From Candidatus Pseudobutyricicoccus lothianensis (GTDB lineage: Bacteria > Bacillota > Clostridia > Oscillospirales > Butyricicoccaceae), in contig CAJFRA010000005.1 in assembly GCA_904419295.1 (NCBI GenBank), forward strand, positions 3,067-67,066: 64,000 nucleotides of DNA. The letters run 5' to 3'. The number at the start of each line of letters is the position of its first letter. Within the stretch, counting starts at the first letter, position 1. The position numbers were made by a program, and so were the translations under genes. The notes under the pieces are model-generated. The model was given only the letters and a program-made list of their open reading frames with translations, did not search any database and was not told where the DNA came from. Positions 7,542 to 15,668 of this stretch are shown piece by piece.

Positions 7542-8207
7542 ATGGACTGGGACCCCCAGGAGCTGTGTCTGCTGCAGGGCAGCTTTTTGTTTTGCGGTTT
7601 GGAGGCGCCTTTGGCCCGCCGCTTGGCTGCCCAGGGGAGCCGCGCCTGTTTTTCCGCCGGGCAAACCATCTATGGGGTGGACCAATTCCGCCGCGCCATC
7701 GGCATTTTGCTTTCCGGCCAGGCACGGGTGACCAATGCTTCCGGCGTGCCGCTGAACACCTTGGCCCCGGGCAGCTGTTTTGGCGTGGCCGCCCTGTTCC
7801 ACCCGGTGGACCATTATGTCAGCACCGTGACGGCCACCGCCCCTGTGGCACTGGCTTTCTACACCGGCCCCCAGCTGGAAGAGATGTTCGCCCAGTTCCC
7901 CCAGGTGGCCCGCAATTACATCGCCTTTTTGTCGGAACGCATCCAGTTCCTCAATGAGAAGATCGGCAGCTTTACCGCTCCCACCGCCCGGGTCCGGCTG
8001 GCCCGCTGGCTGGCGGCTCAAACCAGCCCTGTTCAGGTCAAAAGCTATATGGCCCTGGCCAACGAGCTGAATGTGGGGCGCGCCTCCCTGTACCGGGCGC
8101 TGGACGCCCTGGCTTCCCAAGGGGTGCTCAAGCGGCAGGGCGCCTGCATCACTGTGATGGATCCGGTGGCTCTGCACCGCGTTGCCATACAACAAACCAA
8201 TGACTGA
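7542..8207 (+). CDS. Crp/Fnr family transcriptional regulator
   Basis: This 221-aa regulator has an N-terminal cyclic-nucleotide-binding-like beta-roll (about residues 15-125), a long dimerisation helix and a C-terminal winged helix (about 150-215) with the recognition region LANELNVGRASLYRALDALASQGVLKRQG. It has no N-terminal cysteine cluster, so it is not a classical Fe-S FNR; the effector is unknown. The start is the ATG after GAGGTGATCGA. The binding-protein gene of an ABC importer starts 22 nt after its stop, so regulator and transporter are probably one transcription unit and the regulator may control substrate uptake. Confidence 0.88.
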   Translation: MDWDPQELCLLQGSFLFCGLEAPLARRLAAQGSRACFSAGQTIYGVDQFRRAIGILLSGQARVTNASGVPLNTLAPGSCFGVAALFHPVDHYVSTVTATAPVALAFYTGPQLEEMFAQFPQVARNYIAFLSERIQFLNEKIGSFTAPTARVRLARWLAAQTSPVQVKSYMALANELNVGRASLYRALDALASQGVLKRQGACITVMDPVALHRVAIQQTND

Positions 8208-8229
8208 GAGAAAAGGAGAGAACCTCTCT

Positions 8230-9279
8230 ATGAAGAAAAGACGCCTGTTATCCCTTTTGCTGGCCTTCGTGCTGCTGTTTGCCCTGGCCGGCTGCTCCAA
8301 CCAGACAGAGAGCGAACCCGACGCCAATGCCGAACAGCCCGGCGCCCCATCGGACACCCCGGCGGAGCAGCCAGAGGAGGAAGTGACCATCCGGGTAGCG
8401 GCCCTCAGCGGCCCCACTGCCATCGGCATGGTGAAATTGATGGCCGATTCCGAACAAGGCGAGACCCAAAACACCTATGAATTCACCGTAGCCGGTGCGC
8501 CCGATGAGATCACGGGCAAGGTGATCCAAGGGGAATTCGACATTGCAGCCGTTCCCACCAACGTGGCCTCCGTGCTCTACAACAAGACGGGCGGCAACGT
8601 GCAGCTGGCCGCACTGAACACGCTGGGCGTGCTGTACGTCGTGGAAAACGGCGATACTGTGCACAGCATGGCAGATCTGGCGGGCCAGACCCTCTATGCC
8701 ACCGGCAAAGGCTCCACGCCGGAATACGCTTTGAATTACGTGCTGGAGGCCAACGGCCTGACGCCCGGCCAAGACCTGCAGGTGGAATACAAAACCGAGC
8801 ACGCCGAACTGGCCACCCTGCTGGCCTCCGGCCAGGCGACGCTGGCCCTGCTGCCCCAGCCCTTTGTCACCAGCGTCCTCACCCAAAATCCAGATGCCCG
8901 GGTGGCGCTGGACTTGACGGAAGAATGGAACAAGGCTTCGGACGGCCAAAGCGCCCTGACCATGGGCTGCATCGTGGTGCAGAAAGAATTTGCCCAACAG
9001 CACCCGGAAGCGCTGCAGGCCTTTTTGGAGGAGTACAAAGCCAGCGTGGACTATGTGACCGACGCGGAAAACCTGGAAGAGGCCGCCGCTTTGACCGAGC
9101 AGTACGGCATCATCAAGGCAGCGGTGGCCCAGCAGGCGATCCCCGAGTGCAACATCGTGTTCATCAGCGGCGAAGAGATGAAGACCATGGCTTCCGGCTT
9201 CTATGAAGTGCTGCTGGAGGCCGACCCCACTGCAGTGGGCGGCCAGCTGCCGGGCGACGATTTCTACTATGAGGGATAA
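8230..9279 (+). CDS. NitT/TauT-type ABC transporter substrate-binding lipoprotein
   Basis: The 349-aa product has a lipoprotein signal (MKKRRLLSLLL ... LALAGC) and an acidic, Pro-rich linker. The binding domain resembles NMT1/THI5-like and TauA/SsuA proteins: VAALSGPTAIGMVKLM at the start, then an EFDIAAVPTN block and the LAGQTLYATGKGSTPEYALNYVL ligand-cleft region. Relatives bind sulfonates, nitrate, bicarbonate, pyrimidine precursors or other small organics; the substrate here cannot be read from sequence. Start: ATG after AAAAGGAGAGAACCTCTCT. It overlaps the permease gene by 11 nt. Confidence 0.88.
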   Translation: MKKRRLLSLLLAFVLLFALAGCSNQTESEPDANAEQPGAPSDTPAEQPEEEVTIRVAALSGPTAIGMVKLMADSEQGETQNTYEFTVAGAPDEITGKVIQGEFDIAAVPTNVASVLYNKTGGNVQLAALNTLGVLYVVENGDTVHSMADLAGQTLYATGKGSTPEYALNYVLEANGLTPGQDLQVEYKTEHAELATLLASGQATLALLPQPFVTSVLTQNPDARVALDLTEEWNKASDGQSALTMGCIVVQKEFAQQHPEALQAFLEEYKASVDYVTDAENLEEAAALTEQYGIIKAAVAQQAIPECNIVFISGEEMKTMASGFYEVLLEADPTAVGGQLPGDDFYYEG

Positions 9280-10030
9280 ACGCTCCACCCCAGGGCAGCG
9301 GCTATTGGCCGCTGCCTTTTGGCTGCTGCTGTGGCACTTGGCTGCCAGCCGCCTGGCCCTGCCCCTGCTGCTGCCCAGCCCTGCCGCCGTTCTCTGCCGC
9401 CTGGGGGAGCTGGCGGTGACCGGCGCCTTTTGGCAGACCATCGCCTATTCGCTGCTGCGCATTTTGGCTGGCTTTGGCCTGGGCCTCGTGTGCGGCTGCC
9501 TGCTGGCGCTGCTGGCTTTTTTCTGCCGCCCGGCGGAGGCCCTGTGCCGGGTGCCCCTGGGCATCATCAAAAGCACGCCGGTGGCCTCCTTTATCATCCT
9601 GGCCCTGGTCTGGCTGCCCTCTCCCTCTTTGTCTTTGTTCATCTCTTTTCTCATGGTGCTGCCCCTGGTCTACGAAAACCTGTTCCAGGGCCTGTGCAGC
9701 GCCGACCCCCAGCTGCTGCAGATGGCCCGGGTGTTCCGCCTTTCCAAAGGCAGCGTGCTGCGGCACATCTATTGGCCGGCGGCCCTGCCCTATTTTGCGG
9801 CCGCAGTCCGCTCATCCCTGGGCTTTGCCTGGAAATCCGGCATTGCCGGCGAAGTGCTGGCCATTCCGGCCGGCGCCATCGGCACCCAGCTCTACAATGC
9901 CAAAGTCTATCTGGAAACGCCCGACCTGTTCGCCTGGACGGCGGTGATCGTCCTGCTGTCCTATCTGCTGGAAAAAGGGGCGCTTTTGCTGTTGGGCCGC
10001 GTTTCCCAGCGGCCGGGAGGTCCCCTATGA
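9269..10030 (+). CDS. NitT/TauT-type ABC transporter permease
   Basis: A 253-aa inner-membrane permease of the BPD transport family with about six transmembrane segments. The cytoplasmic coupling loop (EAA-like motif) is seen around AAVRSSLGFAWKSGIAGEVLAIPAGAIG, typical of SsuC/TauC. The true start is the ATG at 9269 (MRDKRSTPGQ), overlapping the end of the binding-protein gene by 11 nt; the ORF track begins 22 codons too early. The stop overlaps the ATPase start (ATGA), showing tight translational coupling within the importer. Confidence 0.88.
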   Translation: MRDKRSTPGQRLLAAAFWLLLWHLAASRLALPLLLPSPAAVLCRLGELAVTGAFWQTIAYSLLRILAGFGLGLVCGCLLALLAFFCRPAEALCRVPLGIIKSTPVASFIILALVWLPSPSLSLFISFLMVLPLVYENLFQGLCSADPQLLQMARVFRLSKGSVLRHIYWPAALPYFAAAVRSSLGFAWKSGIAGEVLAIPAGAIGTQLYNAKVYLETPDLFAWTAVIVLLSYLLEKGALLLLGRVSQRPGGPL

Positions 10031-10611
10031 TCGACGTACGAGACCTTTGTTTTTCCTATGGGCAGACCCCTGTCCTCCGCCATGTCAGCTTCCGCATCGG
10101 GCGCGGGGAACGGGCTGTGCTGCTGGGCCGCTCCGGCTTGGGCAAGACCACCCTGCTCCACCTGCTGTGCGGCCTGCTGCAGCCGGAGCAGGGTACCATC
10201 CACGTGCCCGCCCGCCTGGGAGTCGTGTTCCAGGAGGACCGGCTCATCCCCGGTCTGACGGCGGCGGACAACATCCGTTTGGTCTGCCCCGGCCTGCCGG
10301 AAACAGAGCTGGCGGCCCTGGCAGGCTCCCTGGAGCTGACCCCTTACCTGGGCCAGAGGCCCGCAGCCCTCAGCGGCGGCCAAAAGCGCCGGGTGGCCAT
10401 CGCCCGGGCCTTGGCCTTTGACTGCGGCGCCCTGCTGCTGGATGAACCCTTCAAAGGTTTGGACCCGGCCATCCGGCAGCAGACTGCCCGCTGCATTGCC
10501 GGGCGTTTGGCAGGCCGCCCCCTGCTGCTCATCTCCCATGACCCGGAAGACGCCTCCCTGCTGGGTGCGCGCCTGCTGCGTCTGGAAGAGCTGAACCACC
10601 CAGGCGGCTGA
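10027..10611 (+). CDS. NitT/TauT-type ABC transporter ATP-binding protein
   Basis: The 194-aa ATPase contains Walker A (GRSGLGKTT, about residue 35), a Q-loop (VVFQEDRL), the signature LSGGQKRRVAIARAL, Walker B (ALLLDEPFKGLD) and the switch histidine (LLISHDPEDA). It is shorter than the usual 240-260 aa of SsuB/TauB, lacking the C-terminal extension. The track's 430-aa ORF is a shadow fused upstream; the real start is the ATG of the ATGA overlap with the permease. It energises uptake by the preceding genes. Confidence 0.88.
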   Translation: MIDVRDLCFSYGQTPVLRHVSFRIGRGERAVLLGRSGLGKTTLLHLLCGLLQPEQGTIHVPARLGVVFQEDRLIPGLTAADNIRLVCPGLPETELAALAGSLELTPYLGQRPAALSGGQKRRVAIARALAFDCGALLLDEPFKGLDPAIRQQTARCIAGRLAGRPLLLISHDPEDASLLGARLLRLEELNHPGG

Positions 10612-10695
10612 TCTCTGGCCTCTCCGATGCTCCCGCATCTTCCACCGCCTCTGCCAAGAGGACCTGATTTTCAACCAACACCTGGAGGCACTACC

Positions 10696-11262
10696 ATGGA
10701 ACTTCGTCTGGCCACGCCGGCAGATGCCCAGGCGCTGCTGGCTATTTATGCCCATTACATCGACACGCCCGTCACCTTTCAATGCGCCCTGCCCTCTGTG
10801 GCGGAGTATGCGTCTTTGATCCGGCAGATCACGGCGCAATACCCTTTTTTGGTCTGCCAGCAAGAGGGGCAGATCCTGGGGTTTGCCTATGCCCACCGAC
10901 AAAGGGAACGGGAGGCTTACCAGTGGAATGCCGAGCTTTCCATCTATCTGGCGCCTGCTTTCCATTCCCGGGGCCTGGGGCGGCGGCTATACCGGGTGTT
11001 GCTGGAATTGCTCCGGCTGCAAGGGGTGCAGACAGCCTACGGTGCAGTGGCCCTCCCCAATGAAAAGAGCGAAGCCCTCCACCTCTCCCTGGGCTTTCAG
11101 CCGCTGGGCACCTACCACCGCACCGGGTTCAAATGCGGCCAGTGGCGGGATGTGCGCTGGTACGAAAAGCCAATGGGCGATTTTCCGCCGGACCCGGCGC
11201 CGCTGCGCCCCATCGGCGCTTTGCCCGCCGAAGAGGTCCAGCGGCAGCTCCGCTCCTTTTGA
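10696..11262 (+). CDS. GNAT family N-acetyltransferase, phosphinothricin-acetyltransferase-like
   Basis: This 188-aa cytosolic enzyme follows the Pat/YncA pattern: DTPVTFQ near residue 25, the acetyl-CoA pyrophosphate loop in FHSRGLGRRLYRVLLELL, then GAVALPNEKSEALHLSLGFQPLGTY and FKCGQWRDVRWYEK. Relatives acetylate L-amino-acid-like amines such as phosphinothricin or methionine derivatives. Start: ATG after TGGAGGCACTACC. It lies 84 nt after the ABC ATPase gene and may be the last gene of that operon, but no functional link is evident. Confidence 0.85.
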   Translation: MELRLATPADAQALLAIYAHYIDTPVTFQCALPSVAEYASLIRQITAQYPFLVCQQEGQILGFAYAHRQREREAYQWNAELSIYLAPAFHSRGLGRRLYRVLLELLRLQGVQTAYGAVALPNEKSEALHLSLGFQPLGTYHRTGFKCGQWRDVRWYEKPMGDFPPDPAPLRPIGALPAEEVQRQLRSF

Positions 11263-11269
11263 GGAAATG

Positions 11270-11289
11270 GCAGGCGCCGCCTGCTTTTT
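11270..11289 (+). terminator. Short terminator after the GNAT gene
   Basis: GCAGGC-GCC-GCCTGC followed by TTTTT, eight bases after the stop codon. Confidence 0.6.
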
Positions 11290-11360
11290 GCGCCTTTGGG
11301 CCATGCCGGCCCTCTGTTTTGGTACCTGGATCGTTATTGACAGCCGGCGGCGCAGCAAAA

Positions 11361-11394
11361 GGCCCAGGGGATCACTCCCCTGGGCCTCGTTTTC
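11361..11394. terminator. Bidirectional terminator between convergent genes
   Basis: The 10-bp stem GGCCCAGGGG/CCCCTGGGCC with a 6-nt loop is followed by TCGTTTT. On the minus strand it lies just past the 166-aa gene. Confidence 0.7.
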
Positions 11395-11405
11395 CCATAT
11401 CCCTT

Positions 11406-11906
11406 TTATCGGAGGTCTTCGATGCGGCGCACCGCCTGTTCCGCCCGGTCCCACAGGGCCGCATCCCCCTGGTAAAAATCCTGCCACAGGGTCTGGTATT
11501 CCCCGTCCCGCTGCCAGGCGTATTCCACCAGGGCATTGGGCTGCCGGCCCGGGAGCAGCGACACGGTGTACCGCTCCGGCCCCCTTTCCAGCACCAACTG
11601 GCGGAAGGTGGCGCCCATGCCCAGCATCAACGCCCCCTCCTCTTCCCGTGGGAACTGGGTGCAGCTGTTGCAAAAAGCCAGGGCATCCTGCACTTCCTGC
11701 TGGGTGGCATCCCAGCAGAGGCCGCCAAATTCCTCCAATTTGACGGCGCCCGTCCACTCTTTGCCGGCCGAAAGCCGCAGCTGCTCCGGCGGCCGGCTGG
11801 GCCGCAGCACGCCATAGGCCGTGACCAATCGGACGCATGCGATGCACGCCAACAGGATACATCCCACCAGCACCGCTGCCCGGTGCCTGTTTTTCTGTCT
11901 CTTCAT
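11406..11906 (-). CDS. Hypothetical membrane-anchored protein
   Basis: The 166-aa product has a basic start (MKRQKNRHR), one hydrophobic segment (about residues 11-31) without an obvious cleavage site, and a soluble alpha/beta-looking remainder that would face outward. I recognise no domain. Start supported by GAGGGTGAGACC-like sequence upstream. It follows the NYN-domain gene by 31 nt on the same strand and may be co-transcribed. Confidence 0.65.
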   Translation of the reverse strand: MKRQKNRHRAAVLVGCILLACIACVRLVTAYGVLRPSRPPEQLRLSAGKEWTGAVKLEEFGGLCWDATQQEVQDALAFCNSCTQFPREEEGALMLGMGATFRQLVLERGPERYTVSLLPGRQPNALVEYAWQRDGEYQTLWQDFYQGDAALWDRAEQAVRRIEDLR

Positions 11907-11937
11907 GGTCTCACCCTCCTCATGGGCTGGGCTATTT

Positions 11938-12738
11938 TCACCGGTTCTTCTTGTTGTTCCGGTTGCCCGGCCTGGTCCTCACATAGATCTTTTTGGTGTT
12001 GTCATCGGTGGGGTTGGGCACTTCCCGCACTTCAAAGGCATCCAGCGATTTGACAAAGCTGGTCAGCTTGCGGTGGCCGTAGTTGCGCACATCGAATTCC
12101 GGGAACCGCTTGATGAGGGTGTTGCCCACCGTGCTCAACGGCACCCACTGGTCGTCGTCCTCGCTGCTGTCGTCGATGATGGTGCGCACCGCCCGGCGGA
12201 TCTCCCGCAGGGAAGTCTGGGCGGTGGAAGGCGCAGCCCCTTCGCTCTTTTCCGCGCATTTCCGCTCCTGGCATTCGGCGGCAGCCTCTTCCTCGCCTTC
12301 CTGCTGGAGCACTTCCAAATATTTGAATTTGTTGCAGGCGGCGATGAAGGGGGAAGGCGTCTTCTTTTCCCCCATGCCCACCACGATCTTGCCCGCTTCC
12401 CGCAGCCGGGAGGCCAGGCGGGTAAAATCGCTGTCGCTGGAGACCAGGCAGAACCCCTCTACATTGCCGGCGTACAAAATGTCCATGGCGTCGATGATCA
12501 TGGCAGAATCGGTGGCGTTCTTGCCTGTGGTATAACTGTACTGCTGGATGGGGGTGATGGAGTGGTCCAGCAAGATGTCCTTCCAGCTGTTCATCCCCTT
12601 GGAGGTCCAATCGCCGTAGATCCGCTTATAGGTGATGACCCCTTCGTTGGAAAGCTCGTCCAAAATGCGCTTGATGTATTTGCCCGAAACATTTTCCGCA
12701 TCGATGAGCAATGCGAAGCGATTGTCTTGATTTGGCAT
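11938..12738 (-). CDS. NYN domain protein with C-terminal OST-HTH/LOTUS-like domain
   Basis: The 266-aa protein begins with a PIN-like NYN domain (about residues 7-145): FALLIDAENV supplies an early acidic residue, AMIIDAMDILYAG a middle one, and VSSDSDFTRLASRLREAGKIVVGMG the conserved SSDxDF block. An acidic, low-complexity linker follows, then about residues 170-250 resemble an OST-HTH/LOTUS domain (LSTVGNTLIKRFPEFDVRNYGHRKLTSFV). Such proteins are predicted RNA-binding nucleases; their bacterial roles are largely unknown. The C-terminus is very basic (RNRNNKKNR). Start: ATG 8 nt after AAAGGAG; the track start is 30 codons upstream and lacks a binding site. Confidence 0.87.
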   Translation of the reverse strand: MPNQDNRFALLIDAENVSGKYIKRILDELSNEGVITYKRIYGDWTSKGMNSWKDILLDHSITPIQQYSYTTGKNATDSAMIIDAMDILYAGNVEGFCLVSSDSDFTRLASRLREAGKIVVGMGEKKTPSPFIAACNKFKYLEVLQQEGEEEAAAECQERKCAEKSEGAAPSTAQTSLREIRRAVRTIIDDSSEDDDQWVPLSTVGNTLIKRFPEFDVRNYGHRKLTSFVKSLDAFEVREVPNPTDDNTKKIYVRTRPGNRNNKKNR

Positions 12739-12799
12739 ATCTCTGGCTCCTTTTGCGGCTGCCGGCCGCCCATACTGTGTGCCTTCTGTCCTTTCTTCT

Positions 12800-12828
12800 A
12801 TCATACCGTTTCTCCCCCGGGAAGTCAA
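12800..12828 (-). promoter_or_regulatory. Promoter of the NYN gene
   Basis: On the minus strand: TTGACT, 17-bp spacer, TATGAT, located between the GntR stop and the NYN start. Confidence 0.6.
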
Positions 12829-12840
12829 CGGCGCCCGCCC

Positions 12841-13833
12841 TCAGCCCAGGTGGTATTTCTCCTTCATCACATGGGCCACCTGCTCTTCGATGTGGATGAG
12901 GGAGCCCCGCTCGATCAGGTAATCGAAGGGGATCACCCGCCCGCCGGCCGCCTCATACCGCTCCAACGCGCCGCCGGAGACCGTGGGTTCAAACAGCAGG
13001 GAATCGGGCGAGACCACAATGGCGCCATAGTTCTGGATAAAACGGATGGTGCTCTGCAGATCCGTTTCAAAATTGACGTCGAAGGTCTGCTGCCGGGCCA
13101 AAAAGTAAGTCAGCTGCTCTGTGATGAGGTTGGCGAATTTGTTGCTGGAACACACGATGCCGATGGCGGTCTCCTTGGGCAGGGTGGTGATGCTGACGAT
13201 GGTGTGGCGGGAAGGGGCCATGGCCACCTGGAGCAGCTTGACGCCGCTGCCCGCCAGGCTCTGGGCGATCTGGCCGTAATGGGTCACGGTGGTCAGCACC
13301 AGATCAAAATCGGCCAGCAGGGCCTTGGGGTCGTCATCCAGAATAATACTCTCCACCAAAAAGACGGAGATGGAGATGCCCGGGATATACAGCAGCTGTT
13401 TTTTGAAGATGGACAGGGATTCCGGGTTGCAATCCACCACAGCCACCCGCACCAGCCGGTCGGTCCGCTCCCGCTTGGCCAGGCTGATGCGCAGCATGGT
13501 CTCGATCTCCTGGACGGAGAAATCCCACAGATCCAGCTTGGCAATGGTATCATCCACCAGCTGCATGGCAATGCGCCGGCGCTCGCTGTTGAACACGTCC
13601 CGGTCGTCGTACACATAGCTGCCGCTGCCCTGGATCACTTCGATGATATTGTTGTCGGCCAGCTCCCGGTAGGCCTTTTTCACAGTGCCCCGGGCCACCC
13701 CCAGCTGGGCTGCCAGTTCCCGCTCTGTGGGCAGCCGGTCCCCCGGCTGCAGCTCCCCCGTCTTGATCCGCGCCAAGATCTGTTCCACCAACTGGCGGTA
13801 AATGGGGCCGCTGGCGTCGATTTGAAACTCCAT
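12841..13833 (-). CDS. GntR family regulator, candidate hut operon regulator
   Basis: This 330-aa protein has an N-terminal GntR winged helix (about residues 1-75: IYRQLVEQILARIKTGELQPGDRLPTERELAAQLGVARGTVKKAYREL). The roughly 250-residue C-terminal domain, with VAVVDCNPESLSIF and DLVLTTVTHYG segments, looks like an alpha/beta Rossmann-type sensory module rather than the UTRA domain of classical HutC. It is encoded divergently from hutH, and three GAATTGGT motifs lie in the shared intergenic region, so control of histidine catabolism is a reasonable inference. Start: ATG after GGGGGAGGCACC; the track begins 11 codons earlier without support. The ligand is unknown; urocanate would be an obvious guess. 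Confidence 0.82.
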   Translation of the reverse strand: MEFQIDASGPIYRQLVEQILARIKTGELQPGDRLPTERELAAQLGVARGTVKKAYRELADNNIIEVIQGSGSYVYDDRDVFNSERRRIAMQLVDDTIAKLDLWDFSVQEIETMLRISLAKRERTDRLVRVAVVDCNPESLSIFKKQLLYIPGISISVFLVESIILDDDPKALLADFDLVLTTVTHYGQIAQSLAGSGVKLLQVAMAPSRHTIVSITTLPKETAIGIVCSSNKFANLITEQLTYFLARQQTFDVNFETDLQSTIRFIQNYGAIVVSPDSLLFEPTVSGGALERYEAAGGRVIPFDYLIERGSLIHIEEQVAHVMKEKYHLG

Positions 13834-13848
13834 GGTGCCTCCCCCTTG

Positions 13849-13923
13849 GAATTGGTCTAGCCGCACTGGTGCTTTAGTCTGTTAAAACACCGGTGCAGCC
13901 GCAATACCCGGTGAATTGGTCTA
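13849..13923. promoter_or_regulatory. Two GAATTGGTCTA direct repeats, candidate GntR operators
   Basis: GAATTGGTCTA occurs at 13849-13859, just before the GntR gene start, and again at 13913-13923, just downstream of a minus-strand TATAGT -10-like box. Copies are 64 bp apart, about six helical turns. With the inverted copy near hutH they form a likely operator set. Confidence 0.6.
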
Positions 13924-14008
13924 TTTTTTACTATACCATAGCACCGCCATTTTGGCTAGTTTTTTCCCGTATTTTCCGTGAAGAATTCACTAATTTCCCC
14001 GGCGGCCA

Positions 14009-14073
14009 TTGACTTCCCCGGGGTTTTTCTATACAATACTGCTGTACCTTTTTATTATTATATGTACCAATTC
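14009..14073 (+). promoter_or_regulatory. hut operon promoter with inverted operator half-site
   Basis: TTGACT (14009-14014), a 17-bp spacer and TACAAT (14032-14037) form the promoter. The sequence ACCAATTC at 14066-14073 is the inverted match to the GAATTGGT motif and falls about 20-30 bp past the predicted transcription start, a position suited to repression. Confidence 0.65.
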
Positions 14074-14123
14074 GGCAAGCAAGATACCATTTGGCCGATC
14101 AACGAGCGAAAGGAAGGATAAAA

Positions 14124-15647
14124 ATGGGACTTCAGATCGATGGCAACCATCTGACCATTGAAGACGTCATCCGTGTGGCGCGGCATGGCGAAAAAGTGGA
14201 ACTGACCGAGCAGGCCAAGGCCGCGGTGAACAAGGCCCGGGCTTATGTGGATGAAAAGCTGGCCCAGGGCAGCGTCATCTATGGCCTGACCACCGGCTTC
14301 GGCAAATTCAGCGATGTGCTGATCTCCGCCGATGAGACGAAAGAGCTGCAGCGCAACCTGATCATCAGCCACAGCTGCGCCATGGGCGAGCCGCTGCCCG
14401 AAGAGATCAGCCGGGCCGTGATGCTGCTGCGGTGCAACGCGCTGAGCAAGGGCAACTCGGGCATCCGCCTGAGCACCATCCAGACCATGATCGACATGCT
14501 GAACAAAGGGGTCCACCCGGTGATCCCCCAGAAGGGTTCCCTGGGCGCCAGCGGCGACCTGGCTCCCCTTTCCCACATGGTGCTGGTGATGCTGGGCGAA
14601 GGCGAAGCCTGGTACCAGGGCCAGCGCATGCCCGGTGCCGAAGCCATGGCAAAAGCCGGCATCCCCACCATTGAACTGGCGGCCAAAGAGGGCCTGGCCC
14701 TGATCAACGGCACCCAGATCATGACAGCCATCGGCTGCTTCGTGGTGGATGGCGCCGTCAAGCTGATGAAGACTGCCGACATCTGCGCCGCCCTGACCGG
14801 CGAAGCGCTGCTGGCCATCAAAAAAGCCTACGATCCCAAAGTCCACGCTGTCCGCGGCCACCAGGGCCAGATCGACTGCGCGGCCAACATGCTGCGCCTG
14901 CTGGAAGGCAGCGGCCTGGCTGCCGATGTGCAGCCCGGCAAGGTGCAGGATGCCTATTCCCTGCGCTGCGTGCCCCAGGTCCACGGCGCCTGCCGCGACA
15001 GCATCCGCTATGCCTACGACGTAGTCAGCCGCGAGATCAATGCGGTCACCGACAACCCGCTGATCTTCCCCGACGAAGACGATGTGATCTCAGGCGGCAA
15101 CTTCCACGGCGAGCCGGTGGGCCTGGCCATGGATTTCATCGCCATTGCCATCGCCGAGCTGGCCGACATCTCCGAGCGCCGCACCGAGCGCCTGGTCAAC
15201 CCCCAGCTGTCCGGCCTGCCCGCCTTCCTCATCGAGCACGGCGGCGTCAATTCCGGCCTGATGATCACCCAGTACGCCGCAGCCTCCATGGTCTCGGAGA
15301 ACAAAGTGCTGGCCCACCCCGCCTGTGTGGACAGCATCCCCTCTTCCGCCAACCAGGAAGACCATGTCTCCATGGGCACCACCGCCGCCCGCAAGGCCCT
15401 CTCCATTTTGGACAACAGTCAGAAAGTGCTGGGCATCGAGCTGTTCGCCGCTTCCCAGGCCATGACGTTCCGGGATGAGAGCAAGCTGGGCAAGGCCATG
15501 GCCGCCGTGTACCAGCACATCCGCAAGAGCGTGCCTGCCTGGGAGCATGACCAGATCTCCTATATTGAAATGAACAAATTTGACAAAATGGTCAAATCCG
15601 CTGAACTCAACGACCTGGTGGAACAAACCATCGGCAAGCTGAACTAA
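14124..15647 (+). CDS. hutH: Histidine ammonia-lyase
   Basis: The 507-aa cytosolic enzyme deaminates L-histidine to trans-urocanate. The Ala-Ser-Gly triad that cyclises to the MIO electrophile is at residues 142-144 in GSLGASGDLAPL, its usual position. YGLTTGFG (active-site tyrosine near residue 53), QDAYSLRC and the NPL(I)F block are also present. Length matches the family (about 500-510 aa). Start: ATG after AAGGAAGGATAAAA; the track adds 11 unsupported residues. It is the first gene of hutH-hutU-ftcD-hutI-fchA, with hutU starting 21 nt downstream. Confidence 0.96.
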   Translation: MGLQIDGNHLTIEDVIRVARHGEKVELTEQAKAAVNKARAYVDEKLAQGSVIYGLTTGFGKFSDVLISADETKELQRNLIISHSCAMGEPLPEEISRAVMLLRCNALSKGNSGIRLSTIQTMIDMLNKGVHPVIPQKGSLGASGDLAPLSHMVLVMLGEGEAWYQGQRMPGAEAMAKAGIPTIELAAKEGLALINGTQIMTAIGCFVVDGAVKLMKTADICAALTGEALLAIKKAYDPKVHAVRGHQGQIDCAANMLRLLEGSGLAADVQPGKVQDAYSLRCVPQVHGACRDSIRYAYDVVSREINAVTDNPLIFPDEDDVISGGNFHGEPVGLAMDFIAIAIAELADISERRTERLVNPQLSGLPAFLIEHGGVNSGLMITQYAAASMVSENKVLAHPACVDSIPSSANQEDHVSMGTTAARKALSILDNSQKVLGIELFAASQAMTFRDESKLGKAMAAVYQHIRKSVPAWEHDQISYIEMNKFDKMVKSAELNDLVEQTIGKLN

Positions 15648-15668
15648 ACCGATAAGGAGGAACTACCC

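Noticed and set aside
11821-13860. 679-aa plus-strand ORF antisense to NYN and gntR genes
   Set aside because: Shadow frame; both minus-strand genes have recognisable domains and ribosome binding sites.
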